Of a stretch of DNA of 19,126 bases, positions 8,420 to 18,029 are shown piece after piece. The position numbers and the translations under genes are program-made. Below the pieces are notes generated by a model. It saw only the letters and a program-made list of their open reading frames with translations, made no database searches and was not told where the DNA came from. Source of the DNA: Acanthaster planci. Taxonomy: Eukaryota; Echinodermata; Asteroidea; Valvatida; Acanthasteridae. The DNA lies in assembly GCF_001949145.1 (NCBI RefSeq), contig NW_019091443.1, positions 974,004 through 993,129 on the forward strand, given 5' to 3'. How positions within the stretch are numbered: position 1 is the first letter of the stretch; each line of letters opens with the position of its first letter.

Positions 8420-9690
8420 TATGTGTAATGAGAGTGTACCATGTAAGCCAATGCATGTAGCGCGATTCCGAATTGCGGCGAGTTCAACCTTTTGGGCTGC
8501 GTTCGAGCGAGCTACTCGTGCTAACCCAAGTACTATCCCGAGCGCACGAACTGCAGGAGTACCGTCCTCAGGTCAGCGAGAGTATACATGTACTCACCAT
8601 CAGCGGAGTATACTCCTGACCCGAGTGTAATGTGCGCGCATCCACACTCAGGTTATCAGGAGTAACAACGCGAACCCAGGCTTGGATATCATTATCAGGG
8701 CTGCACCAGTGAGCAGTGTATTTTGAATGCAAATTTGCACGACTAAGTCGGAAACCAGGCGAGTGCTTATTGTGTTAAGAAAAAGTTTTGACCATTCGCA
8801 GACGCCCATCTAGGCCTAGGCCTACATGTATATCTCAAAATCATGCCGTCACACGATCATATAAAGAAATGCAAAAAGGATGCTTTCTTTCGGGAGGGCT
8901 CAAAGTGCCAGATGCTTTAAAACCTGTTTTCCAGAAAAAGGTAGGGATCAAGTATTTATAAACTTGTAAACTCCAGCAAAGTGGGCACTCAGTCTTGACT
9001 TGAAAAAATAATGACTTCAAAATGCCGACATGTGCTGCTTGCTGACTTACGTGGTATGCTGCCTTAATACACACCTGTACATGTACCATCCATATAATTC
9101 ATTCCACCAGTTTAATTGCTTTGATCTGCCCTGGTTTATGTCTATCTCTGTTGTCGATTCAGGTAAGTTTGTCCTCGACTTTGATAATCGCCCTGTATTG
9201 AGGGCAGCCCATGCATGCCGTTTGTACTGACATAATACTAGTATGCACGGCACATGTCATGCACGCGGAATCTAGGGCCGCGGTTGCAAGTAAAACTTCG
9301 TTCAATAGGGCAACCCCCTAAAGGGACAGAGCCCATACGTGTGCTCTAGAGAGGGTACTGGTATTGATGCAAATATTGGGGAAACCCTTTTGTGGTCGCA
9401 TGTGCGCACGCAATGTACATATATTTAGGCCTACTCCACGTATCGACAACGAAGCTCCAGGAATCGATTGTTTGTTTACAGCCCACTTTATACTGAGGAT
9501 TTTTTTAGTGGTTTTGTGGAAAAAGGAACCAAGAAAATATGCAGACTTGAACGAAACAATGGCTTATAAAGGCCCACTAAAAAATTATCAATGGAAATGC
9601 ATCAACGCACGATCAGTACTTTACTAAAAGGCCGACTTACGAGTTGCACAATGCCGACTTGATCGGAGTTTACCGTAACCATTTAGCAAA
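8420..9690. other. Unassigned stretch with a CpG-richer patch
   Basis: No gene recognised. Bases 8460-8680 are richer in CpG than their surroundings and hold a perfect 12-bp palindrome GGAGTATACTCC (8605-8616), so this could be a small regulatory island. A consensus donor-like CAGGTAAGTTT occurs at about 9160 but has no credible exon upstream. Open frames at 9030-9627 lack recognisable motifs. Confidence 0.3.
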
Positions 9691-9919
9691 CAGTAAACAT
9701 TTAAAAGGATCCCCATTTCATTTAAATAAAAGGATACACACTATTTATTACATTTTAAACTTCGCTTAAGGGAGTTAGGAATCCTTGAATTCTAATGGGA
9801 AAGGGATACAAAATCTAAGCAATCATTAAAAGGAGGATTAACAGATCTGTGCATGGTGAGTCATTTCATATTTTAAAGGGATCTAAACTGGATAATGCGG
9901 GACTCTACATTGGATAATA
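9690..9919. repeat. Degenerate ATTTTAAAGGGA array, left part
   Basis: Phrases of the type CATTTAAAAGGATCCC, TAATGGGAAAGGGATAC, ATATTTTAAAGGGATC and GGGACTCTACATTGGATAAT recur every few tens of bases. The same phrases continue at 11455-11740 on the far side of the 9920-11454 element. The two parts therefore look like one old array split by an insertion. Confidence 0.55.
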
Positions 9920-11454
9920 GGGCAGTTCCATGGTGTCGGACGTACATTTTGGACACTTCTACAGTGTGTGTTATTATACTTATAATCCTGAAGCAGATTT
10001 TGATTTTGATAAAAGACATCAGTTAGTTGGTACATTCATTTAATAACAAAATTTCTCACTCAGAATTATTATTCTTGTAGAAACTGACTCATAACACCAT
10101 GGTGTCTGATGTACTCAGAGAAAGTTAATTTTTTGAGTTTCCAGTTTTGTTTCACAAACTGTGTGAATTGCTTGGACCTGAAGAAGTAGTTTTCCTGTGT
10201 ATAGTTTTAGCAGACCCTTGTTAATGAACTTCAAGGCAAGACACATTTTTATCTTGTTGTGACTTTCATATAAAGCATTTGTTATATTGGTGTCGGACGT
10301 ACATTTTTTGGTGTCTGATGTACACGTCCAAACTAACTTTTCAGAGTAGAAGGTAAGTTCAAACCCAAGCTTGTCTCATTTTTCTACCTTCATGAAGGCT
10401 TTAGTAAACTTTCCGAACCAAAAGAAAATGCCAAGCCATACAAAAATCATCAAAAGCAACTAGAAAGGAATTGCATGATGGGGCATTCAATGAAACAGTA
10501 TGAAGGAAAATATTGTCTAGAAGTATTTATGCAAATTTTGCTCATTTAAACAAGTCATATACCGTCAAACATTCAAACTAAAAAACAGTTTTGTACAGTT
10601 GACAATCCTTTAGATAAATAAATTAAATTAAAAGACAATTGAATACATGTACCTGTAAGATCTTTTGGTCTTAGAACATGAAATTAAACAAATGCTGCAT
10701 GTGTACTAAGCTGCAATTTTAAAGATTTGCAGTTCACACTTCACAGGTTATTGTACACATGTACAAATTAGTAAAAACCAAAAGTGAAGCCTATTTGGTA
10801 CTTTTACAATGTTGGGGCCTCATTTCCATCTATGCAAATGAGGTGGTAGTGGTTCTGTACAGTGTAAAAGCATCGTATTGCCAGCAATGCATGGTTCTGA
10901 CAGTGTCGGACGTACAGGGTGTCGGACGTACACATCTGATTCCACAGTTTTTGAGTATTTGAAAATATAATTGGGGGAGTTAAGCTGATGTCTAGAAAGA
11001 AGGAACTCATTGTGCTTTGTATTGTCAATTTGGCAGTCTTTTGCTAAAGGGTGAGGGGATAAAAAACTATGTCATTTTGGTGTCAGACGTACATAAGAAA
11101 AGTAAGTGTTATAAAATGAGACATTACATAAAATTTCAAAAGGAAAATGAAAATTCATTTCTGTCATCGTTTTTTACTTATTGGGGCACTCTTCAAACTG
11201 TAACAAAACTGGAACAAAAAAAATATCTTCAGGCTAAAAAACAAAGTCTTTCAGAGGGGAAATATTTTCCCCAATTTCTCGGTATTTAAAACCAATTTTT
11301 CAGTATCATATAAAAGCCAAATTTTCAATGTTGTTAGAAATGAAGTATGTTTCATGAAAGTATACACCATAACTTTCAAAATGGTATATAATTTGTCACA
11401 TTTGGGCCAGTTTGAAATTTTGGCCCAGAGGCTGATGTTTCCGTGGAACTGCCC
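9920..11454. mobile_element. 1535-bp TIR element, superfamily unassigned
   Basis: The ends are a 14-bp terminal inverted repeat with one mismatch: GGGCAGTTCCATGG at 9920-9933 and CCGTGGAACTGCCC at 11441-11454. Directly outside both ends is AATA (9916-9919 and 11455-11458), consistent with a 4-bp target duplication. Removing the element and one AATA joins the two halves of the same degenerate array into a continuous GGATAATAGCATTTTTAGGG, as expected for an insertion. The interior is AT-rich with no open frame above 90 codons and no transposase, so the copy is non-autonomous. Its most distinctive content is seven copies of a 15-bp motif (next entry). TIRs starting GGGCAG with a 4-bp duplication do not clearly identify any superfamily I know, and a hAT or P origin is unlikely because those make 8-bp duplications. 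Confidence 0.65.
9932..11093 (+). repeat. Seven same-strand copies of a 15-bp motif inside the TIR element
   Basis: GGTGTCGGACGTACA occurs exactly at 9932-9946, 10289-10303 and 10918-10932. Variants are AGTGTCGGACGTACA (10902-10916), GGTGTCAGACGTACA (11079-11093), GGTGTCTGATGTACA (10310-10324) and GGTGTCTGATGTACT (10101-10115). All lie on the plus strand. Two close pairs (starts 21 and 16 bp apart) stand out. The first copy overlaps the end of the left TIR by two bases. The variants are mainly C/T and G/A changes at CpG positions, consistent with old methylated copies. Similar internal motifs in other DNA transposons are transposase-binding sites; that role here is inference. Confidence 0.8.
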
Positions 11455-11740
11455 AATAGCATTTTTAGGGGACCCTACATAGACTAGGCCTACAAAATAT
11501 TTTAAAGGTATAATAGGTTAATAACATTTAAGGGGACTCCACATTGAACAACAATATTTTAAAGGCGTACACAAACACAATATTGTTTCAATCAACATTT
11601 TAAGGTAGATTTGAAGTCAACATATTATAGGGACTCTGTTGTATTTAAATCAGAGGGTGCACATATTGTAGGTTTTTTGAAAAATATACAAGTTATTAAA
11701 GGGATTCAAAGTTTTAGATTTAAATAGAATATTTTCTAGT
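11455..11740. repeat. Degenerate ATTTTAAAGGGA array, right part
   Basis: This continues the array of 9690-9919. Phrases AATATTTTAAAGG (at about 11494 and 11552), CATTTAAGGGGACTCCACAT, CATTTTAAGG, TATAGGGACTCTG and TATTAAAGGGATTC occur at irregular 30-60 bp intervals. It is non-coding. Confidence 0.55.
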
Positions 11741-12057
11741 CCCACATGGTACCAACTATCCTTCATTGGACATATACAAGAAAATCCTTGCGAAGTTGTC
11801 TTTTTCAGATCATTACAAAAGGCATTGATCATGTTTTTCTCTCTTTTGCAAAGGGAATCGGCAAATGTTGAAGACCTGCAAGTGCAGTAGCACTCCATTG
11901 CCAGCAATGAACCAGGCCAAGGTTAGGAGAAGTACATGTAGATGTGATACAGTGAGGGGGGGAAACTTTAAGTAGCTCGCATTTGCAGAGGAGATTGGCT
12001 TTGTCAACAAGGTTTGGTGCTCTGTATGCAGAAAGTATTCTGAGCAGTTTCATATAA
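11741..12057. other. Left flank of the hAT relic
   Basis: It may hold the eroded 5' part of the hAT element, but I cannot recognise the N-terminal zinc-finger (TTF/BED-like) domain that such transposases carry. The long minus-strand open frame at 11829-12293 is antisense to the transposase and has no features of its own. Confidence 0.3.
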
Positions 12058-14049
12058 ATCCTGGCCAGAAACAGCTGTGTAGCTGGTACTACAAATGTGA
12101 AGAAAGATACGGCAATGAGGCACCAACGGTCAAAATTCCTCTCCAGATGTGAAGACCTTGAGTATGAAGCTTCCAAACACAACAAAGTATCAGTCGAGGA
12201 ATGCCTCACAACCATCGATATGTCAACAAAGACAAAGATGTGCAAACTGTTTGACATCGCATATACAGTGGCAAAACGGGAACTCCCCTTCACAATTTAT
12301 CCAACATTGGTCAACATGGAGAAGAAACATGGGGAGACATACATGTACATCAGTGACAAAGCTTGCAGAGGCTTCATTGACACAATTGGTGAGACCATGG
12401 TTGACAACCTGGACACAGACAAACACAAGGGACCGCTCTACTTTTCACCACTCTTTGAAAGCAGCACTGATAAAGCGTTTCCTGAGAAAGAAATTGTGAC
12501 TGTTAAAGTTATCAGTAATGGCTTACCCGAGATGAGATTACTGGGAATTGTAGAACCCAACAACAGCCATGCTGAAGCTGTTTACCAATCCATCATCAAG
12601 AAGTGCCAGGAACATGGATTGAAACCTGAAGATTTGTTAGTTGCAGCAGCCGCTAGTGGAGCATCTATCAACACAAGCCAGTATAATGGCGTATTTACAA
12701 AGCTCACAAAGACTGGTTCAGAAGACGGATGTCCATGGTTGCTCAAAATTCACTGTGCTCCACATCGTATGGAGTTGGGGATCAAAGATGCATTCGACAA
12801 TTCATACTTCAACCAAATTGATACAGTGTTGGTTGATCTCCCAAGAAATGAAGAGAACTGAAACGACTTGGAACAACACTTGGAGTGCAGGTTATGAAGT
12901 TTGCGAGAGGTCATGGAATGCGGTGGGTTGAACACGGGAAGAATGCAGTGCATGCTCTTGACCACAACGACACTGTTGTTGTGAGTCTCCCAGAAGACAT
13001 AGCATCAGGGCAACGCAAAGACTTCAAGGCTGATGAGCAAGCAAAGATGAAGGGCTACTTGAAGATCATCAAGTCAACTAAGTTTGTTTTCTGCTTGGCA
13101 TTCTATGCTGATTTTCTTGATGATCTATCCCAGCTTTCTTTGATATTTCAGTCGAAAGAAACACCCATCTTCAAAGTTCGGGCAAGCACAGAGGCAACAC
13201 TGAATTCTATCAGAGAGAGAGAAACAAACCAAACCAGGCAAGATGCTACAGCAGGTAATTGGAGAGCTTGGCACAGATAAATTCAGGGGACACACACTGA
13301 GCAAGCAAGCTAATGATCCTAATCACAAGGGCTTCCACAGACTTGCTGTAGATACAATTAGCAATATTGTCAGATGTGTACATGTATATTCACCACACCG
13401 CTCATTTGCTGAAGATGACCTACATGTATTTATTGCAGCCAGCATTCTTGACCCAACCAACTACCCTTCCAAAACTGACAAAGACAGCCTCGTGAAGTAT
13501 GGTATTGATCATGTCCAGATCCTGACTGATCATTTCTAACTGCTTATTCTCAAACAAGGTTGTGAAATCAGCAAAATTCAATCAGAGTGGACACAAATTA
13601 AACTATACATCAGCAGAAACCACATTCGTCACATAAGCTGTGACAAAAGATGATCCTACACAAATCAGCAGAGTATTCCAATTTTCTCCACTTGGTTCAA
13701 CTCCTGGTTGTATGCCCCATAGTCAGTGCACACACTTAGTGACACTTCTCTGCAGTCAAGAGGATTCTAGGAGACTGGCGCCTGACCTTTGGACTGAAGA
13801 CCATTGAAACCTTGCTACGAATTTCTACTGAGGGACCTGAGTCAGTAGTTGAAAGACGGTGGGGAAAAATGCACCAGAAGCTGACGGCCACATACCAAAC
13901 CCCTCAACAAAATGGCAACCACCTTATCGGACATTTTGGAAGAACCTAGCCCGGAATCCAGCTCCGACAGTGAAGTAGACAATGACATTGCAAGTGACAG
14001 CAAAGAGTCTGATCTTGATGGGGAAGACCTGTCAGACAGTGACTTTTAG
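12058..14049 (+). pseudogene. Broken hAT transposase, ZNF862/KIAA1586-like
   Basis: Five blocks in alternating frames give a recognisable transposase without its N-terminal zinc finger. Block 1 (12058-12861): FDIAYTVAKRELPFTIYPTL, YFSPLFESSTDKAF, then WLLKIHCAPHRMELGIKDAF. Block 2 (12852-13280): RELKRLG, GMRWVEHGKNAVHAL. Block 3 (13243-13652): LDPTNYPS, YGIDHVQILTDHF, then a TAA at 13537-13539 and continued homology (LLILKQGCEISKIQSEW). Block 4 (13674-13949): YSNFLHLVQLLVVCPIVSAH, two stops, then HFSAVKRILGDWRLTFGLKT and LLRISTEGPE, the dimerisation end of the family. Block 5 (13912-14049): an acidic Ser/Asp/Glu tail. The usual first catalytic Asp (D in DGSTD) is Glu (12457-12459), and the usual Asp of DGASVN is Ser (12655-12657). 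It is a decayed transposon copy, not a host gene. Terminal inverted repeats and the 8-bp duplication were not located. Confidence 0.85.
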
Positions 14050-14226
14050 GTGACATCTTTCTGTACAGCGTTGTGAACAAACACACACTGCATATTAATG
14101 TTTTTCTTTCCAGTTATGTAGAAACATGACATATTCATCTTGTTTTGTAGGAGATACATGTAGACACGCCTCTTTGAGCCAATTCCGTATTTGATGTTTT
14201 GTTTTTCTCAGCTCTGTGCCATTGAA

Positions 14227-14232
14227 AATAAA
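14227..14232 (+). terminator. AATAAA polyadenylation signal downstream of hAT relic
   Basis: A canonical AATAAA lies about 180 bp after the last recognisable codon of the transposase relic on the same strand, at a plausible distance for its 3' end. An AATAAA on the minus strand also occurs (TTTATT at 14481-14486) and could serve a minus-strand transcript. Confidence 0.35.
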
Positions 14233-14800
14233 CACAATACAAAGCCTTGATCATGTTGATGTGCTGCAACTTTCCTTTATTTTAACAAATTGCAGTTGCA
14301 TGCATCTGTAAGAAAACACGTCTGTGCAGCGATCCTGCATTCTGTGTTAAAAAAACAAACAATGAATCAGAGGCTGGATTCTGAAGGAAAGAATCGTCCG
14401 GGTAACTGTAATTAATAAAAAATGAACATTACAATTTTATACAGGGAATGGGACAAACAATAGCAGCATGATAAACGCCTTTTATTGAAGGGGGGTATGG
14501 CATGGTGTACAAGAACTGAATAGCTTATTGGCCTACTCGTGACATGACTGGTTGTCAAAAATGAAAATCAAAGGTTTCAAAATAATTGGCCTTGGTGCCC
14601 CCTTGAGCTGGCCTGGTGCCCTGTTGAAATTTAATGAAGGCAAGGCCAAAGTGGCCTTCCCTTTTTCCCCCCAAGATTGAGGCCTGACCTAGAGATGCCT
14701 AACATGCTTGACCTCTGGCCCCTGGCCTGTGTAACTTTCACATTGTCATGAAAAGCTGGTCACATTAAAGTGTTCTCAGAATAAAAGGCTTATCTCCGCC
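14233..14800. other. Unassigned stretch with second GGCC-rich repeat copy
   Basis: Contains the inverted counterpart of the 8284-8408 repeat at about 14580-14685 (GGCCTTGGTGCCCCCTTGAG, then AAGGCCAAAGTGGCC, then AAGATTGAGGCCTGAC). Otherwise no gene or structure was recognised. Confidence 0.35.
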
Positions 14801-14812
14801 TGCGTTTTCATT

Positions 14813-15135
14813 AAACACCTCTACATAAGAATGAGGACAGGGAACTACATGTACAACATTACACCCCTCCTCTGAAACGTCACAAGACACTGGAGTACAG
14901 TGTGTCTTCAAATTCTTCTTCAGAACAATCTCCCTCAAAAGACACATTATCAAACCGATCTCTACAAAACTCTGCAGAGTTACTGGACAAATCAAAGTTG
15001 CCCTGCAACACATTGTGTTATTACATGGCTCACAGATTTTCCTTTACATGGCGCTACTGCAAGCCTTTCCACCTATTCATTGCATCTGATGGAGTAGTTG
15101 CAACAAAAGCTTATGCACAGTTTTACCCCAATTAG
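14813..15135. other. Open region on both strands, possible exon of uncertain strand
   Basis: On the plus strand a frame is open from about 14814 to a TAG at 15133-15135. It includes a Ser-rich part (SVSSNSSSEQSPSKDT) and YYMAHRFSFTWRYCKPFH. On the minus strand an acceptor-like TTGCAG at 15003-15008 precedes 41 codons (14880-15002) ending in TGA, with an acidic end (EGDCSEEEFEDTLYSS). This could be a terminal exon of the minus-strand gene whose first exon is at 15932-16163, but the phases do not match directly (phase 1 against phase 0), so at least one more exon would be needed. Neither reading resembles a family I recognise. Confidence 0.2.
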
Positions 15136-15931
15136 TCATTAAAGTGCTACTTATAATTTTCATGTATTGTTTTGAATTTCAGAATTGTAAATTGAGGGAA
15201 AAAATGGACTTCGTGACCAAATTTTACCCTTCCATGCCTGTGTTAAAAACACCAGTTGTACTTTACAATTTCCCTCAAAATTAAAATCATACCCTCAGTC
15301 CACAAAAGTAAATCCATTGTTCTTCAACATAAAGTCATCTTCACCAATCAAGGTAAGTCCAAAAGTTGAAATGTAATTTTCCATTGGAATAGGGTCCCAA
15401 AATACACAATCCCCGAATTTGTTAGACCAGTCAGGTCAAGTGACATTCATATACATGTATGGAATTCTTTCTAAAATTTGACCTATTAATTTTCAAAAAG
15501 GTTTTATTCATTACTAATTCTAGTGACATGACTTAAGGGGTATTAAAGTAAAATCTTTCCAAATGGACTTCATTAAAGAATGCCTTGTTTAGCACATGTT
15601 GGGGGTTGAGTCCAATCCCCCTCCCAAACCCCATAAAAAAAATTACAAAAACCTTTTTAAAAAATCAGAAAGATCTACTTAAAAAAGCCCATCAGAAGTA
15701 CGCCTAGTCAGGTTAATGCCACAAAATGCAGGAATAGCAACATGTAAGCATGGCAAGCCAATATTGGAGGTCATGATGTAAGCCTATAGGCATAGTTTGA
15801 TTTGAAGTTCTCAATCTGTTAAAAACAGAACCGTCGCCCAGGACCATTAAAACTGAAAATGTACGATATACAGGCATGAAATGTTGGGCGAACCAGCCAT
15901 GCCATGTTTCTACAGAGCACCGCAGGCCTAC
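15136..15931. other. Unassigned stretch
   Basis: AT-rich with no gene seen. AAGGTAAGTCC at about 15352 is a good plus-strand donor match, preceded by a possible 54-bp open segment after a weak CCCTCAG acceptor, but nothing else supports an exon. It would be the intron of the minus-strand gene if that gene is real. Confidence 0.25.
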
Positions 15932-16163
15932 CTGCGGTCACTGATGGAATATCCCCACTCGCCACATCAAGACATGCTTGCACATCTAGCACTATTTTGG
16001 TAAAATAACCCTCACAACTGTGCCATCTGTCCATGCAGTGTCTAACTTTATTCCATGACACTTCTGAAAAGGGTATCACCTGGCCAGAAACTGATTTAAC
16101 GACATGAATTACACATTGAAATTCTTTATTTTCATCATCGTGGCCTTCGCCGGATGAGGCCAT
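15932..16163 (-). CDS. Candidate first coding exon, unrecognised protein
   Basis: I chose the ATG at 16161-16163 over the upstream in-frame ATG at 16212-16214 because its context (AAGATGG) is a strong Kozak match. The frame runs 77 codons plus one base to an excellent donor (CAG, then GTAGGC, reading down from 15932), phase 1. The peptide has an acidic start (MASSGEGHDDENKEF), then a compact segment IPFSEVSWNKVRHCMDRWHS. An F(S/T)exSWxK...CxxxW pattern recalls N-terminal parts of large lineage-specific, transposon-associated gene families in marine invertebrates, where a GxHxxCYxxFT block usually follows in the next exon. I did not find that block downstream (toward 15000). The similarity is from memory and weak. 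It could be a host gene, a domesticated transposon gene or an abandoned exon. Confidence 0.4.
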
Positions 16164-17440
16164 CTTGAATTTTGCAATTAAGTGTGATCCCCATTTATCA
16201 TATTGAATACACACATATCATCGGGTGGAGACCAGAGTACAATGTCCTAAGCCATGTTCAACAATTTCAAATGATTTTTCACGTTTTTTTCTTGTTTGTT
16301 AACATTAACGTACAGTTAAATTTCCCATAAACATTCCCCAATTCGTTTTTCAGATTTGTTAACAACTTGTTACGTGACTATTAGTTAGCCGTCTTAGTTG
16401 AGTTACAGAAAAAAAAGTAAGGCTTCATTAAATTGGCCCAGGGTCTAGCTTCAAGGGTGGCTGCACCATATCTGACATCCCCTGTGGGGTATATGTAATG
16501 GGCAGAGTATGAAAATCATAACACATTACAGTATTTGTTCACTAGTTTACACCTTTTATTATCAGCCAACCAGTGAGAATTAATTTGTTCCCGGCAAAGA
16601 TAGAAGTTTTCAAATACAAATATCCTCACTTTAGAGAATACATATATAATAATGAGAAATCCAGGGATTCTATATAACAGAAAACAATTATAAATTAACA
16701 ATGAAGATAAATAAAGGGCCTAGCTTGAAGATGATCTGCGTTGAAAATAGGGACGATTTGGCTTGGTTTTTCTTGACTTGGCTGTAGACTACATGTAGAG
16801 CTTACATTAGAAGGGCTTGGATGGATGATGAAGATGTGATGGGCTAAGTGCAGATGATGTTCAAATGCACATTCTCTCCTTCCCCTCGACTTAGTCAGGT
16901 GTGGGAACGGAATCCATGTGGCTCTGGTCCCAGCCACCCATTGTCCAGCAGCATATGCATGTGCAGCTCAATAGGCTTATTCTGATGATGTCTTTGCCTA
17001 GAGCAGGACAGGGATGAATTTTTAAGTTTGGCAGATTCGATGGAAGGAGAAATCACAGAGAGACAACAGAACAGTCTCTGTTCAGTCCTGTAGCCAAGTG
17101 AAGTGGAAGGTCACTGGCCACTGAATTTATCTGCTCCTCCTCAAACACTTTAGTGGTTGGTTGAAAGTTCTGCTGCCAATCTGCCCACATGCACTGCCAA
17201 GCAACCCACGCATTTCTAAGAAATTGTATGACCTAATTCTGGGGGCACTTATGTTCATGCCCCTCACTTAGTTTGTGCACATATGTACTGAATCCCACTA
17301 TAGCCAGAAGCCTGTAAAATGGCTCTTGACTCGGACACGTGGACCCCAAAGTAATTGATCAACATCAAGCTCGGAAATAGTTGTTTGCCCCTTATTTCCT
17401 TACCAATTAATATTTAAACACTCAAAGTCCCTTTTGATAA
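16164..17440. other. Unassigned stretch, possible upstream region of the minus-strand exon
   Basis: No second gene recognised. If the exon at 15932-16163 is real, its promoter should lie in the first few hundred bases, but I see no TATA box or CpG island there. Open frames at 16516-16937 on the minus strand are short and without motifs. Confidence 0.3.
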
Positions 17441-17635
17441 CTTGCACATGATAAAAATCCTTTTTTGTCAAATTTTTGCCCGTCTTTCTCATTTACCTCC
17501 AAAGTAACTGAGTCAGAAGTTGGGAGTGAAGCCAACATTTTAGAAGGGAATTTTTTTCAGTTTTGTCGGGTTTTCCCTGACATTTCTCTACTTGTGAATA
17601 GCGAGGAAGATTATGAATTCTGTATTGAGAAAGTA
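17441..17635 (+). other. Open segment interrupted by a Tc1/mariner insertion
   Basis: A plus-strand frame is open from 17441 to the TA at 17634-17635, where the transposon begins. It includes VTESEVGSEANILEG and VNSEEDYEFCIEKV. Reading on from the far side of the element (18032-18130) keeps the same frame for 33 more codons (SCKKETVWMKTESF and onward) to a TAG at 18131. There is a pyrimidine-rich, acceptor-like stretch at 17475-17504 (ending CCAAAG). This could be a diverged exon or chance; no family recognised. Confidence 0.2.
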
Positions 17636-18029
17636 CAGTTAACAACAAAATTATTCATACCTCTTATGAATTTTATTTTTTTGTGTTTTTCTAAAGAACA
17701 AAAGGTTGGCACATACATGTAATATTTGGGGCATAAAATATAAAAATTTTTAGCTGTCAGGTATAAATGGCTGAAGGCTTTGGTTTCACCTCATTTGCAT
17801 AACAAAGAGAATACTCCATTAATTAAATTTTGACATGCTCAGACATGCTCAGAATTATTCATCCCCTTTATCAATAAGAGTTAATATCACAGTTAATAGT
17901 CTATCGCAAAGCCCTTGTTCTTGATTACAGCATCTACATATAGGTGGTTTGTGTACATGTAGGTGTTGACGAGTGTTTGGCACAGCTCCATGGGAATCGA
18001 TGGGGTATGAATAATTTTCTTGTTAACTG
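17636..18029 (-). mobile_element. 394-bp Tc1/mariner deletion derivative
   Basis: It is flanked on both sides by TA (17634-17635 and 18030-18031), and both ends start CAGT as in Tc1/mariner elements. The terminal inverted repeats match at 25 of 26 bases: CAGTTAACAACAAAATTATT onward from 17636, and its inverse ending at 18029 with one C/G difference. Read on the minus strand, the 5' TIR is followed almost at once by the transposase C-terminus (17893-18001), then a ~230-bp 3' region and the other TIR. This is an internally deleted copy that could be mobilised only in trans. The high TIR identity suggests a fairly recent insertion compared with the hAT and LINE relics. Confidence 0.88.
17893..18001 (-). 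pseudogene. Tc1/mariner transposase C-terminal remnant
   Basis: About 36 codons ending in TAA (17893-17895) read SIPMELCQTLVNTY, then VDAVIKNKGFAIDY. This matches the conserved end of Tc1-type transposases (pattern IPxxLCxxLVxS...R...AVIxxKGxxxxY). The DDE catalytic core and the DNA-binding N-terminus are missing. The reading frame happens to stay open through the 5' TIR and out to 18255, giving a 120-codon frame that is a junction artefact and not a gene of its own. Confidence 0.8.

Noticed and set aside
9120-9230. Perfect donor-like CAGGTAAGTTT with a flanking open frame
   Set aside because: No in-phase acceptor or recognisable peptide upstream. The frame reads through the GTAAGT itself, and the phase does not connect to exon 2 in a supported way.
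11949-11975. CAGTGAGGGGGG as 5' terminus of the hAT element
   Set aside because: hAT ends often begin CAGNG, but I could not find the matching inverted end after 14049 or an 8-bp duplication.
11829-12293. 154-codon minus-strand open frame
   Set aside because: The antisense strand from 12058 encodes clear hAT transposase sequence. The minus-strand peptide has no recognisable features.
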